From positions 1,116,001-1,180,000 of the forward strand of contig JACKHM010000002.1 of assembly GCA_020638995.1 (NCBI GenBank): a stretch of DNA of 64,000 bases, written 5' to 3'. Shown here piece after piece: positions 8,719-17,215 of the stretch. This DNA is from Planctomycetaceae bacterium. Lineage in GTDB: Bacteria; Planctomycetota; Planctomycetia; Pirellulales; Pirellulaceae. Below the pieces are notes generated by a model. That model was not told the origin of the DNA, searched no databases, and saw only the letters and a list, made by a program, of their open reading frames with translations. A program made the position numbers and the translations under genes. Every line of letters begins with the position of its first letter. Within the stretch, counting starts at the first letter, position 1.

Positions 8719-9702
8719 ATGAAGAAAATACTCGGCATTCTTGGATTACTGATTTTTATCTGCGTCATGACGGCGTTGATGTCGGATCGCTTCTTGACCG
8801 AATTCAACGTCGAAAACCTTATCCGTCGAACCGCATTGTTTGGAATCATTTCGATCGGTGCGGCGTTCGTAATCATCACGTCAGGGATCGACTTGTCGAT
8901 TGGGTCCGTGGTGTGTTTGATCGGCTGTCTGTTGCCTTGGATGTTGGCGGAAAAGAAGCTAGGCGTCCCGCTATCGCTGCTGATCGTCGCCAGCACCTCG
9001 CTGTTAATCGGCCTGTCTCACGGGTTGCTGATCACCAAAATGAAGCTCCAGCCGTTTGTCGTCACTTTGTGCGGTCTCTTGCTCTACCGAGGCATTACAC
9101 GCGGCGTGGTCCAAGATCAAACGCAGGGATTCAAAAGCGGTTTCACGACGCTACGAGAACTTTCTCAAGGTCAAATGCCGTTGCCCGGTACGGACTTTGG
9201 AATTCCAAACCCGTGCCTGATTCTTTTAGGAGTCGCTGTCCTCGCAATCGTTTTTCTCAATTTCACGATTTACGGACGTTACATGCTGGCGTTGGGCCGT
9301 AATGAAGAGGCAACTCGATACAGTGGCATTAACACGGACCGCATGATCATCCTGGCATATGTGATTTGCGGGTTGCTAAGTGGACTGGGGGGCATGCTCT
9401 TTGTTCTGGACGTCGGCTCCGCTCAACCCGTCGATTTTGGATCGTTTTACGAGTTATACGCCATTGCTGCGGCGGTGCTCGGCGGCTGTAGTTTGCGCGG
9501 CGGTGAGGGCACGATTATCGGCGTGATGATTGGGGCCGCAGTCATGCAAGTTCTGAAAAACTCGATCACATTGATCGACTGGATTCCGACAAATATCGAG
9601 TATGCCGTCATCGGTGCCGTGATCCTCGGCGGTGTCGTTGTTGATGAGCTCGTAAAGCGATACGCCGCTCGGCGTCGTGCATTGGCTCAAGCAAATCAAT
9701 AA
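8719..9702 (+). CDS. Sugar ABC transporter permease (RbsC-like)
   Basis: This is a 327-residue membrane protein with eight to ten hydrophobic segments and the CUT2 permease signature (BPD_transp_2). Typical strings are 'GAAFVIITSGIDLSIGSV', 'MLALGRNEEATRYSGIN' and 'AIAAAVLGGCSLRGGEGTIIGVMIGA'. It forms the channel of the importer together with the two upstream gene products. The start is an ATG six bases after the ATPase stop, so translation is probably coupled. A single permease gene suits a homodimeric channel, as in the ribose system. The operon ends here, 90 bases before the end of the convergent adenylyltransferase gene. Confidence 0.93.
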   Translation: MKKILGILGLLIFICVMTALMSDRFLTEFNVENLIRRTALFGIISIGAAFVIITSGIDLSIGSVVCLIGCLLPWMLAEKKLGVPLSLLIVASTSLLIGLSHGLLITKMKLQPFVVTLCGLLLYRGITRGVVQDQTQGFKSGFTTLRELSQGQMPLPGTDFGIPNPCLILLGVAVLAIVFLNFTIYGRYMLALGRNEEATRYSGINTDRMIILAYVICGLLSGLGGMLFVLDVGSAQPVDFGSFYELYAIAAAVLGGCSLRGGEGTIIGVMIGAAVMQVLKNSITLIDWIPTNIEYAVIGAVILGGVVVDELVKRYAARRRALAQANQ

Positions 9703-9720
9703 CAAAGTTGTCCTCTGGAT

Positions 9721-9767
9721 CCTCCGTGCCGATGTGGTTCCACCTCCTTCGTTTTGAAACACGGAGG
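9721..9767. terminator. Possible stem-loop between convergent operons
   Basis: CCTCCGTG at 9721-9728 is the exact reverse complement of CACGGAGG at 9760-9767, in the gap between the sugar permease and the adenylyltransferase gene. The loop is long (31 bases) and there is no run of T directly behind the stem, so it is at best a weak or factor-assisted bidirectional terminator. Confidence 0.3.
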
Positions 9768-9792
9768 CACGACAAAACAAAGCCTTGTGCCG

Positions 9793-10836
9793 TCAACTTC
9801 CGATGTACTTCGCATAGATCGTCTTGGCTTCGGCGATGTCTTCCGTACCGCCGATAATGGCCCGACCGTCGGGGAAGACCGTCAATAAAAAGTCTTCGAC
9901 CGCAAGCCGCAGTAGAAAACGATTCTGTGTCACCTCGCCGACTCCTTGCAACTTGGCAGCAAGCGCGTCTAGTGAAAGCGAGTGCCGATCCGGGAAGCTC
10001 AATTGCACGGCATTGCGACCGCAAAGGATCGCTGTGTGACTGCCTCGAAGTCCGTCCAACCACGGAAACTCTCGATGCTTGCAAGTCGGACAGTCGACAG
10101 CGTCTTTGAGAGAGTCCAACTTCACTTGACGAATACGGTTATCCCACAATTCAACGACAGTCAACGTACGATTGATCGCGCCGCGGTTGCCGCTCAAGAC
10201 CTTGATCGCTTCACATGCTTCAAGCGATGCGATGACGTTAATGATAGGGCCGAGTATCCCGGCCGTATCGCAAGTGGGCGTCGTTCCCGGCGGTGGCGAC
10301 TCCTGCATTAGGCATCGCAGACACGGAGTATCGCCCGGGATGATCGTCATCGACTGGCCCTCTGCACCGATACAGCCGCCGTAAACCCAGGGAATGCCGA
10401 ACTTCACCGCGACATCGTTTAAGAGGAACCGCGTCTCGAAGTTATCCGTTCCGTCCACGATCATATCGACGCCATCAATAAGCTGCTCGATATTCGTGTG
10501 ATCTATGTCCGTTACCAACGGCTCGATTTCGATCAGCGAATTGATCTTCCTAAGTTTCGCAGCCGCAGCGACAGCTTTGGGAATTCCCGCCGCAACATCG
10601 TCTTCGTCGTAGAGCACCTGGCGTTGCAGGTTGTTTAGCTCCAGGAAGTCACGATCGACAATGCGCAGGTGACCAACACCCGCTCGACCAAGAGTGTTTG
10701 CCAAAACAGAACCCAATGCACCACATCCGCAAATCAACACACGACTCGCCTGCAGATTGGCTTGGCCCTCCTCACCAAGCGGCGGATAACGCATTTGTCG
10801 GACGTAACGGTCGAGGCTCGGTGATTGTTCTGACAC
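9793..10836 (-). CDS. ThiF/MoeB/HesA-family adenylyltransferase (E1-like)
   Basis: The protein (347 residues) has the E1-like Rossmann fold: the nucleotide-binding loop ICGCGALGSVLA, then IVDRDFLELNNLQRQ and 'DGTDNFETRFLLNDVAV'. It has the two Cys pairs that bind structural zinc (CLRC and CPTC) and a 'TCDTAGILGP' segment matching the MoeB/ThiF catalytic loop. Such enzymes adenylate the C-terminal Gly of ThiS, MoaD or a similar ubiquitin-like sulfur carrier. About 90 residues after the second Cys pair form an extra domain that is not rhodanese. A TTG at 10851 is in frame, but a GAGGA eight bases ahead favours the GTG at 10836. No ThiS/MoaD-like gene is nearby, so the partner is unknown. The unknown gene directly upstream is probably co-transcribed. 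Confidence 0.85.
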   Translation of the reverse strand: MSEQSPSLDRYVRQMRYPPLGEEGQANLQASRVLICGCGALGSVLANTLGRAGVGHLRIVDRDFLELNNLQRQVLYDEDDVAAGIPKAVAAAAKLRKINSLIEIEPLVTDIDHTNIEQLIDGVDMIVDGTDNFETRFLLNDVAVKFGIPWVYGGCIGAEGQSMTIIPGDTPCLRCLMQESPPPGTTPTCDTAGILGPIINVIASLEACEAIKVLSGNRGAINRTLTVVELWDNRIRQVKLDSLKDAVDCPTCKHREFPWLDGLRGSHTAILCGRNAVQLSFPDRHSLSLDALAAKLQGVGEVTQNRFLLRLAVEDFLLTVFPDGRAIIGGTEDIAEAKTIYAKYIGS

Positions 10837-10851
10837 GGCAACATTCCTCAA

Positions 10852-11739
10852 TCAGATCTGAACGACATATCCTGCGAAGTCACCCTCGGGCGCCAAGTCG
10901 CGTTGCAGGATATCACACTCCCTGCGTGCTTCAACGAGCGTATAGCTGCCCTTCAATTGCCGCCATGCAACCACAGGAAGGGTTGATGACCTTGCCACGT
11001 TGCCGAAGGCCTCCACATCGTTCGCGTCGCAGAAGATGACTTGGGCCCAACCGGCTATATCACTCATTTTTTGTGGATCGATTCGTTGGGCAAGCAAGAC
11101 ATTCGGTGCGGCAGAACGTAGCCCGCTATCAACATAAGTGCCGTCCGGGAGAACCGCGATCGCAACCGCTGGACGGCGGACGATGGAACGCAGCGTGTTG
11201 AGCACATTACCCGTCGACAGTTCGGCAATAAACATCACGCCCGCGTCGGAAGCTCGATCTAGTAACTCATCCGAAGGATCGCTAGCGACGATCGCGCCTG
11301 CATTGTCGACGAAGTCGTCAATTTCTTGTGGATCGATCATAGAAGTCGAGACCCCGCGCAATACCCAGCGTCTCCCTTCCCAGAAAAAGCAACACTCGCT
11401 CGCCCCGAAAAATCGGATGCCAAGCGAGCGAACGATCGACTCCGCAACTTCGCCATCGCGCGTTAGTTGAATCGACACTTCGTAAGTACCAGGCGACTGA
11501 AGCGTCCAGAAACTAGGATCTGGAATCGCGCATGTCGCAAGCAACGTGGGTCCTGGCCCGAGATCGGTCAACGAGACCGTTGTGGGCAATGTTCTGACAC
11601 CTCGAACGATTGGACCACGCACCTGCCCCACAATCGACCATTCGCCGCCTCCTGCAAGAACTCCAATGCGCACATAGATCTGCGCCGAGTGCTGGCTAAC
11701 TCGCCCGTAAAAGACATCGAGTTGATCGGCGAAAGCCAT
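10852..11739 (-). CDS. Conserved-looking protein of unknown function, coupled to the adenylyltransferase
   Basis: This encodes 295 residues with no signal peptide or membrane segment. The N-terminal 110 residues look beta-rich (DVFYGRVSQHSAQIYVRIG...), like an immunoglobulin-type or carbohydrate-binding fold. The remainder has alternating hydrophobic strands and helices ('AGAIVASDPSDELLDRASDAGVMFIAEL', 'PNVLLAQRI', 'WAQVIFCDANDV'), compatible with a TIM-barrel or similar alpha/beta fold. I see no catalytic signature and cannot assign a family. Its stop codon lies about 15 bases before the adenylyltransferase GTG, so the two genes almost certainly share a transcript. It could be a partner or substrate of that enzyme, but the C-terminus (YVVQI) lacks the Gly-Gly tail of sulfur carriers. 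Confidence 0.65.
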   Translation of the reverse strand: MAFADQLDVFYGRVSQHSAQIYVRIGVLAGGGEWSIVGQVRGPIVRGVRTLPTTVSLTDLGPGPTLLATCAIPDPSFWTLQSPGTYEVSIQLTRDGEVAESIVRSLGIRFFGASECCFFWEGRRWVLRGVSTSMIDPQEIDDFVDNAGAIVASDPSDELLDRASDAGVMFIAELSTGNVLNTLRSIVRRPAVAIAVLPDGTYVDSGLRSAAPNVLLAQRIDPQKMSDIAGWAQVIFCDANDVEAFGNVARSSTLPVVAWRQLKGSYTLVEARRECDILQRDLAPEGDFAGYVVQI

Positions 11740-11783
11740 GCTGTCTCGCTACACTCTCAGTAACGCATCCCTGCAACGACAAC

Positions 11784-14621
11784 CTACGCGGTTTGTTCCT
11801 TCAACGAATCACCAAGCGCATCTGCCAAGAATCGTCCCGTAATGGACTCGGCACACCTTGCCACTTTCTCCGGCGTACCCTGGACGACGACATTCCCACC
11901 TTCTTCTGCGGCCCCCGGTCCAATATCGATGATGTAATCCGCGGCCTTCATCATCTGAAGGTTGTGTTCAACAACGATCAATGAATGTCCGACACTTAGC
12001 AGTGCCTCGAAACAGTCGAGCAGCTGCACAATATCTGAGTAATGCAACCCTGTGGTAGGTTCGTCCATGATAAACAGCGTACGATTGCGTTTTGCGGAGG
12101 AAATGTAGGAAGCAAGCTTCAGTCGCTGGGCCTCGCCGGCGGACAGGGTATTAGCCGGCTGGCCGAGTCTTAGGTAGTCGAGCCCTACATCGATCAACCG
12201 TTTCAATTTCTTCTGAGTCTTCGGCTGGCCACGAAAGAACGCGAACGCCTCGCGAATCGTCATATCGAGCACTTCGGCGATATTTCGACCGCGATAGGTG
12301 ACATCGAGAATCTCGCTTCGATAGCGAGTCCCATGGCACTGGTCGCACTTCATGTACACATCGGCCAGAAATTGCATGTCGATCTCGACATGTCCGTCTC
12401 CATTGCACGCCGTGCAACGCCCGCCATCGACATTGAAACTGAAGTGACTTGCTGTGTAGTTGTGAGTCCGCGCTTCGATTGTTTCGGCGAACACGGCACG
12501 AATCTCGTCAAACGCCTTTACATAAGTTACGGGATTGGATCGAGGCGAGCGTCCGATGGGACTCTGATCGATCAGAATTACATCGTCGATTTGACCATCG
12601 CCGTAGACGTCGTCGTAAGCATGTGGTTTTGCTGCGTTCTTTCGCTTTCGAGCACACAACGCACCGTACAGCGTGTCTTGAACCAGCGTGCTTTTACCCG
12701 CTCCGCTGACTCCGGTGACCAAACACAGGACGCCCAACGGGAATTCGACGGTGAGATTCTGCAGGTTGTTACCACGAGCTCCCACTAGGCGCACCCAACC
12801 GTGCCCTGGCTGACGACGACGCTCGGGAACGCCGATGCCGCGACGTCCCATCAAGTAATCGCCGGTCATACTTGTTGGCGACGCTTCCATTTCGCCGAGC
12901 GTTCCTTCGAATACAATTTGCCCACCGCGTTCGCCCGCACCGGGGCCCACTTCGACTATATGATCCGCAGCGCGAAGCATCGCCTCCTCGTGCTCGACGA
13001 CGACCACGGTGTTGCTACGGTCTCGAAGGGACGCCACCGCCTTGATCAAGCGATCAACGTCGCGTGGATGCAACCCCACGGAAGGTTCGTCAAGTACATA
13101 CAGCATATTGACCAAGCTCGACCCAAGGGCCGAGGTTAGCGTCACCCGCTGCGCCTCACCGTTGCTGATCGTGCGGAGCGTGCGATCAAGCGTTAAGTAT
13201 CCGAGCCCTACATCGATCAAGTACCCCAACCGGCCCTGAACCTGTTCGAGCATCGTGCGCCCGACCCGGCGATCCCAGTCGCTGATCTCAAGCGTGCGAA
13301 AGAACTCCAGTGAGTCGACGATCTTGGCGGCCAGCACCTCCGAGATGCTGCGTCCGCCTATCTTCGTCGCCAGCGCCTCGTGACGAAGACGCGCGCCTTG
13401 ACAAGCAGGGCAGGGGCGATAGCTCCGCCAACGGCTGAGAAACACTCGCAGGTGCATCTTGTACTTGCGTTTCTCCAGCCACGCGAAAAAGCCTTTCAGG
13501 CCGCCAAATTTTCGCTCGGGGACTCCATCTCGAATGAGCGCGAGATGCCTGTCTTCCAACTCCGCGAACGGGATGTCGACTGGCAAGTCGTACTCTGACG
13601 CGAGTGCAAGCAACTCTTCTAATTCGTGTTTGTAAGCCGGCGTGTTCCATGGCGCGATCGCTCCCTCGGCGAGCGACTTGCTGGGATCAGGCACAACCAA
13701 ATCCATGTCAGTCTCGACAAGATTCCCGAACCCTTCACATACGGGGCAAGCGCCGAGTGGACTGTTGTAACTGTAGAGTCGGGGGTCTGGAGCGGGGAAC
13801 TCGATCTGGCAGTCCTCGCAAGTCAATGCCGTCGCAAACGCTCTCTGAACCCATTCGCGTCCGTCGATCGTCTTCGTCGTGTTCGTTTCCCTTGGGTCTG
13901 CCGAAACCAAAACGATGCAGCGACCGCCGCCACTGGCGAAAGCGGTTTCCAGCGAGTCGATCACGCGTTGATCCGCCGAATCTCCAACTGTCAACCTATC
14001 GATGACGACCAGCACTTCCATCGGAAACGCGTCGGAACCAGGCGACTCGCCAGCCGACAGATTCCATGTCTTCCCCGCGGCAATCACTCGCACAAATCCG
14101 TCTTCACGTAGTTCATTGATTGTCGCTTCGAGACTCTCGACCCTGGCAACCGATCGAGTCAATGCAATCATGTAGCGTGTACCGACAGGCAAGTCGTTGA
14201 TTTGCGACGCGACTGTACTTGCCGATTCCCTCCGAACCTCCCGGCCACATCCGTGGCAATAGATGCGACCGATCCGTGCAAACAGCAACCGTAGATGATT
14301 GTCGATCTCGGTGGCAGCACCGATTGTCGACCGACTCGACGACGAATTATCTTTGTGCGTGATCGCGATCGCAGGCGGCAGTCCATCGATCCGGTCGGCG
14401 TCCGGTTTATCGAGCCGCTCCAAGAACTGTCGGGTGTATGCGGAAAAGCTTTCGATGTATCGGCGTTGCCCTTCTGCGTACAGCGTATCCAGAGCTAGGC
14501 TGGTCTTACCGCTCCCGCTCACACCGCAAAATGCCACAAGTTTGTTACGCGGAATGTCAAGATCGACGTCGCGCAGGTTATGGACGCGGACTCCACGAAC
14601 TCGAATGCAATCGTCCGACAC
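11784..14621 (-). CDS. uvrA: UvrA-family excinuclease subunit, divergent in its ABC signature motifs
   Basis: The protein has 945 residues from a GTG start, the normal UvrA length. UvrA is the DNA-damage-recognition ATPase of nucleotide excision repair. Both ABC modules are present: Walker A GVSGSGKTS (33-41) and GVSGAGKST (637-645), and Walker B YVLDEPSVGLH and FIMDEPTTGLH. Zinc-binding Cys pairs occur at 268/271 and 292/295, and at 736/739 and 759/762. Both signature motifs, normally LSGGE, are altered: ISNGE at 485-489 and LSAGE at 826-830. The N-terminal 'AYTRQFLERLDKPDADRIDGLPPAIAITHKD' also departs from the usual UvrA text. It may be a second, paralogous UvrA rather than the housekeeping one. 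It stands alone, divergent from the small membrane protein gene at 14942. Confidence 0.85.
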   Translation of the reverse strand: MSDDCIRVRGVRVHNLRDVDLDIPRNKLVAFCGVSGSGKTSLALDTLYAEGQRRYIESFSAYTRQFLERLDKPDADRIDGLPPAIAITHKDNSSSSRSTIGAATEIDNHLRLLFARIGRIYCHGCGREVRRESASTVASQINDLPVGTRYMIALTRSVARVESLEATINELREDGFVRVIAAGKTWNLSAGESPGSDAFPMEVLVVIDRLTVGDSADQRVIDSLETAFASGGGRCIVLVSADPRETNTTKTIDGREWVQRAFATALTCEDCQIEFPAPDPRLYSYNSPLGACPVCEGFGNLVETDMDLVVPDPSKSLAEGAIAPWNTPAYKHELEELLALASEYDLPVDIPFAELEDRHLALIRDGVPERKFGGLKGFFAWLEKRKYKMHLRVFLSRWRSYRPCPACQGARLRHEALATKIGGRSISEVLAAKIVDSLEFFRTLEISDWDRRVGRTMLEQVQGRLGYLIDVGLGYLTLDRTLRTISNGEAQRVTLTSALGSSLVNMLYVLDEPSVGLHPRDVDRLIKAVASLRDRSNTVVVVEHEEAMLRAADHIVEVGPGAGERGGQIVFEGTLGEMEASPTSMTGDYLMGRRGIGVPERRRQPGHGWVRLVGARGNNLQNLTVEFPLGVLCLVTGVSGAGKSTLVQDTLYGALCARKRKNAAKPHAYDDVYGDGQIDDVILIDQSPIGRSPRSNPVTYVKAFDEIRAVFAETIEARTHNYTASHFSFNVDGGRCTACNGDGHVEIDMQFLADVYMKCDQCHGTRYRSEILDVTYRGRNIAEVLDMTIREAFAFFRGQPKTQKKLKRLIDVGLDYLRLGQPANTLSAGEAQRLKLASYISSAKRNRTLFIMDEPTTGLHYSDIVQLLDCFEALLSVGHSLIVVEHNLQMMKAADYIIDIGPGAAEEGGNVVVQGTPEKVARCAESITGRFLADALGDSLKEQTA

Positions 14622-14941
14622 TATCGACTCCTGGCTGCCTACTCGAATCCCGTATCCTAGCGTGATGCGGAATAGAGAGCTACCCAGCTAACTACTGGGA
14701 ATCGCTGCAACACCTTCCCCGCACGATGATTAACGGCCTTGCTTCCATTGAAAGAGAGCAACAATGATGGGTATTCAGAACCCCTTCCCGACGACGAGTT
14801 TCGTTTGCCCGGAATTCGGCGACCTCCCACAAAAAACGTCGACACAAATCTGAATCTACATGTTAAGATCATTGCCTGTTCGGTTGCACCTCACTTGCGA
14901 TCTCGCGCGTTACTTATGCCTATCTCGAAGGAGTCGATCTA
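14622..14941. other. Intergenic region between divergent uvrA and membrane-protein genes
   Basis: These 320 bases hold no convincing gene; an open frame at 14739-14942 lacks a start signal and family character. For the plus strand a weak extended -10 (TGTTAAGAT, 14861-14869) with TCGACA at 14839-14844 could be a promoter. AAGGAG at 14928-14933, eight bases before the ATG at 14942, is a strong ribosome-binding site. Confidence 0.5.
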
Positions 14942-15370
14942 ATGTTTCTTGCTCTGGCCGGTCTGTGGTACTTTCTGTTGTTTGCCTGCGCGATAGCGAG
15001 CCTGGTGTTCTTCATCATGGTCTTGATTGAGATGTTCAAGAGGGAACAAACTAACTTGGGGATTATTTGCATCGTGCTAACATTTTGCACGGGCGTCGGA
15101 CCTTTGATCGCCTTCGTCATTGGTTGGACCAAGGCAACAGAATGGAACATCAAGAAAATTATGACGTACTGGTCGGTGGCCTTCGCATTGCAGTTTGTCT
15201 TCGTGGGCCTTGCGGTCGTATCCGCCATTGGAGCTGCCGCAACGATGCAGCACAATCAATTCGACATGGATCCGAACAATATGAATTTCGAGATCGATTT
15301 GGATGCGCCAAACATCGAATTCCCCGAGGACTTTTCGATGCCCGCCGAAGTTCCATCGGAACAAGAATAA
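14942..15370 (+). CDS. Small membrane protein of unknown function
   Basis: The gene encodes 142 residues and the start is fixed by a perfect AAGGAG eight bases upstream. There are three hydrophobic segments (about 3-30, 38-62 and 78-101), then an acidic hydrophilic tail of about 40 residues rich in Asp, Asn, Pro and Glu (DMDPNNMNFEIDLDAPNIEF). The three-segment layout with 'EMFKREQTNLGIICIVL..GVGPLIAFVIGW' is common among small uncharacterised planctomycete membrane proteins. I do not recognise a named family. The strong ribosome-binding site and the stem-loop terminator just downstream indicate a separately controlled, probably well-expressed monocistronic unit. Confidence 0.75.
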   Translation: MFLALAGLWYFLLFACAIASLVFFIMVLIEMFKREQTNLGIICIVLTFCTGVGPLIAFVIGWTKATEWNIKKIMTYWSVAFALQFVFVGLAVVSAIGAAATMQHNQFDMDPNNMNFEIDLDAPNIEFPEDFSMPAEVPSEQE

Positions 15371-15404
15371 CAGCCGGTCGCTGCCCTTCATTTCCTACCA
15401 TCCG

Positions 15405-15440
15405 CGTCCGCTGGTTGCGCACAATCGGCGGACGTTTTTT
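15405..15440 (+). terminator. Rho-independent terminator of the small membrane protein gene
   Basis: CGTCCGC at 15405-15411 pairs perfectly with GCGGACG at 15428-15434, followed at once by six T residues (15435-15440). The loop is 16 bases and may pair further inside (TTG with CAA). It lies 35 bases after the stop codon at 15370. Confidence 0.7.
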
Positions 15441-15556
15441 ATGCGATGGCGGGCATACAAGGTGGGGCGACACATTCGTCGCGGATCACTACGATGAACC
15501 GGCACAACGAAGTACGTAGAGGTTGCCCAAGTAGCTCACCGCCTAGGAATTGACTA

Positions 15557-17011
15557 ATGTCGCATACGATTGTCATATTCGGTGCTTCTGGGGATTTGAC
15601 CAGCCGTAAGCTGATTCCAGCGATTTACAGCTTGTTCGGCAAAGGCCGACTTCCAGAGAACACTCGCATCGTAGGTGTCTCACGCAGCGAGTTCTCACAC
15701 GCTGCTTGGCGAGCTGAGCTCGAACAGTCAACTCGCAAGTACCTTGGCAAGCGTTTTGATGAATCGAGCTGGCAGGACTTTGCTGCCCGAGTCTACTATC
15801 ACCCTGGCGATATTCAGCAGACAAGTGACTTCGAGGCATTGGCTTCGATGCTCGTCGAGTTAGAGGGAGGTCAACGCTGCACTCGCCTCTACTATCTGTC
15901 GACGGCGCCTCGTCTATATCACGCCGCCGTCGAGGCCCTGGGAGGGTCAGGACTAGCAGACGAAAGTAACGGTGAACGTCGGATCGTCGTGGAAAAGCCC
16001 TTTGGCACCGACCTCGCAACGGCGGAATCGTTGAATCGAACTCTGCACGGCGTCTTCAGCGAGCGACAGGTTTATCGGATTGATCACTACCTCGGCAAGG
16101 AAACCGTTCAGAACCTGTTGGTGCTTCGATTCGCCAACAGCATCTTCGAGCCGTTGTGGAATCGCAACTACATCGACCACGTCCAGATCACTGTCGCAGA
16201 AGAAGTCGTCATTGGTAGTCGGGCCGGATACTACGAGTCGTCAGGCATCCTACGGGACATGTTTCAGAATCATCTGCTACAGCTGATGATGATCACCGCG
16301 ATGGAGGCCCCCGCACGGTTCAACGCAGACCTCGTCCGCGACGAGAAAGTAAAGGTGTTACAGTCCGTCAGGCCATTGACCGGCGCAGCGTTTGCGCAAG
16401 ACACGGTTCGCGGACAATACGAAGGCTACCTCCAGGAGCCAGGGGTCGCTCCGAAGAGCACCACCGAGACATTTGCCTCACTCAAGCTAAATATTGACAA
16501 CTGGCGTTGGCAAGGTGTTCCGTTTTACCTGCGCAGCGGCAAGGCCATGTCCTGTCGCACAACGCAAATCGTGATTCAATTTCGGCAGCCCCCATACATG
16601 CTCTTCGGAGACAAAGCGCGGCGGTCCGCCGATGCAAATCGATTGGTCATTCAAGTTCAACCGGCGGAAGGCATTCAACTGCACTTTCACACCAAGGTTC
16701 CCGACGCCGAAATGAAACTGCGAATGACAGATCTTGATTTTAACTTCCAAGAAGAATTTAACTCGGCACTGCCCGACTCGTACCAACGTCTTTTGCTCGA
16801 CGCACTGAACGGCGATGCAAGTCTTTTTGCTCGCAGTGACGAGGTTGAGCTCGCCTGGAGCATCATCGACCCGATCATTGCCGCGTGGCAAAGCCCGGCC
16901 GCTCCTGCACTAGAGGTCTACCCAGCCGGGATGTGGGGCCCCGAGTGTTCGATGCTGTGGATGCAGGCCCAAGGCCGCCAATGGTTTGATGTGTGTCCGG
17001 TCCTTCATTGA
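15557..17011 (+). CDS. zwf: Glucose-6-phosphate 1-dehydrogenase
   Basis: This 484-residue enzyme oxidises glucose 6-phosphate to 6-phosphogluconolactone with reduction of NADP or NAD. It is the entry step of the oxidative pentose phosphate and Entner-Doudoroff routes. The N-terminal nucleotide-binding motif is GASGDLTSRKL, followed by 'VVEKPFG'. The active-site signature is RIDHYLGKE (around residues 173-181) with the catalytic His following at the usual distance. The C-terminal domain has the family text 'LYYLSTAPRLY' and 'PFYLRSGKAM', and the length is normal. The start ATG is preceded by AGGA. No 6-phosphogluconolactonase or 6-phosphogluconate dehydrogenase gene is adjacent, so it appears to be a stand-alone gene. 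Confidence 0.95.
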   Translation: MSHTIVIFGASGDLTSRKLIPAIYSLFGKGRLPENTRIVGVSRSEFSHAAWRAELEQSTRKYLGKRFDESSWQDFAARVYYHPGDIQQTSDFEALASMLVELEGGQRCTRLYYLSTAPRLYHAAVEALGGSGLADESNGERRIVVEKPFGTDLATAESLNRTLHGVFSERQVYRIDHYLGKETVQNLLVLRFANSIFEPLWNRNYIDHVQITVAEEVVIGSRAGYYESSGILRDMFQNHLLQLMMITAMEAPARFNADLVRDEKVKVLQSVRPLTGAAFAQDTVRGQYEGYLQEPGVAPKSTTETFASLKLNIDNWRWQGVPFYLRSGKAMSCRTTQIVIQFRQPPYMLFGDKARRSADANRLVIQVQPAEGIQLHFHTKVPDAEMKLRMTDLDFNFQEEFNSALPDSYQRLLLDALNGDASLFARSDEVELAWSIIDPIIAAWQSPAAPALEVYPAGMWGPECSMLWMQAQGRQWFDVCPVLH

Positions 17012-17215
17012 GTCTGGCCGTTGGGACCACGTCTCCGAGGCTTTCCCCGTGTGTCACATCAACGAGACTATCTGAGGCAATGAAAAGACCGGACGTTGGG
17101 CATAATTGCATCCAATGCGGGTAGACGAGGATTTTACTTCGGCGGCAAGGATCGACTACAATGTTTGGGCCCTCCTGAGCAAGCCACATTCCTCACTCCC
17201 GACATAGGTCCCGCC

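Noticed and set aside
8505..8996. Minus-strand open frame of 163 codons opposite the sugar ATPase and permease genes
   Set aside because: It lies wholly opposite two confident genes, and its composition (Ser/Arg/Ile-rich without domains) is that of an antisense frame.
14739..14942. Plus-strand open frame of 67 codons upstream of the small membrane protein
   Set aside because: No start signal and no family character; it occupies the region expected to hold the promoter and ribosome-binding site of the real gene.
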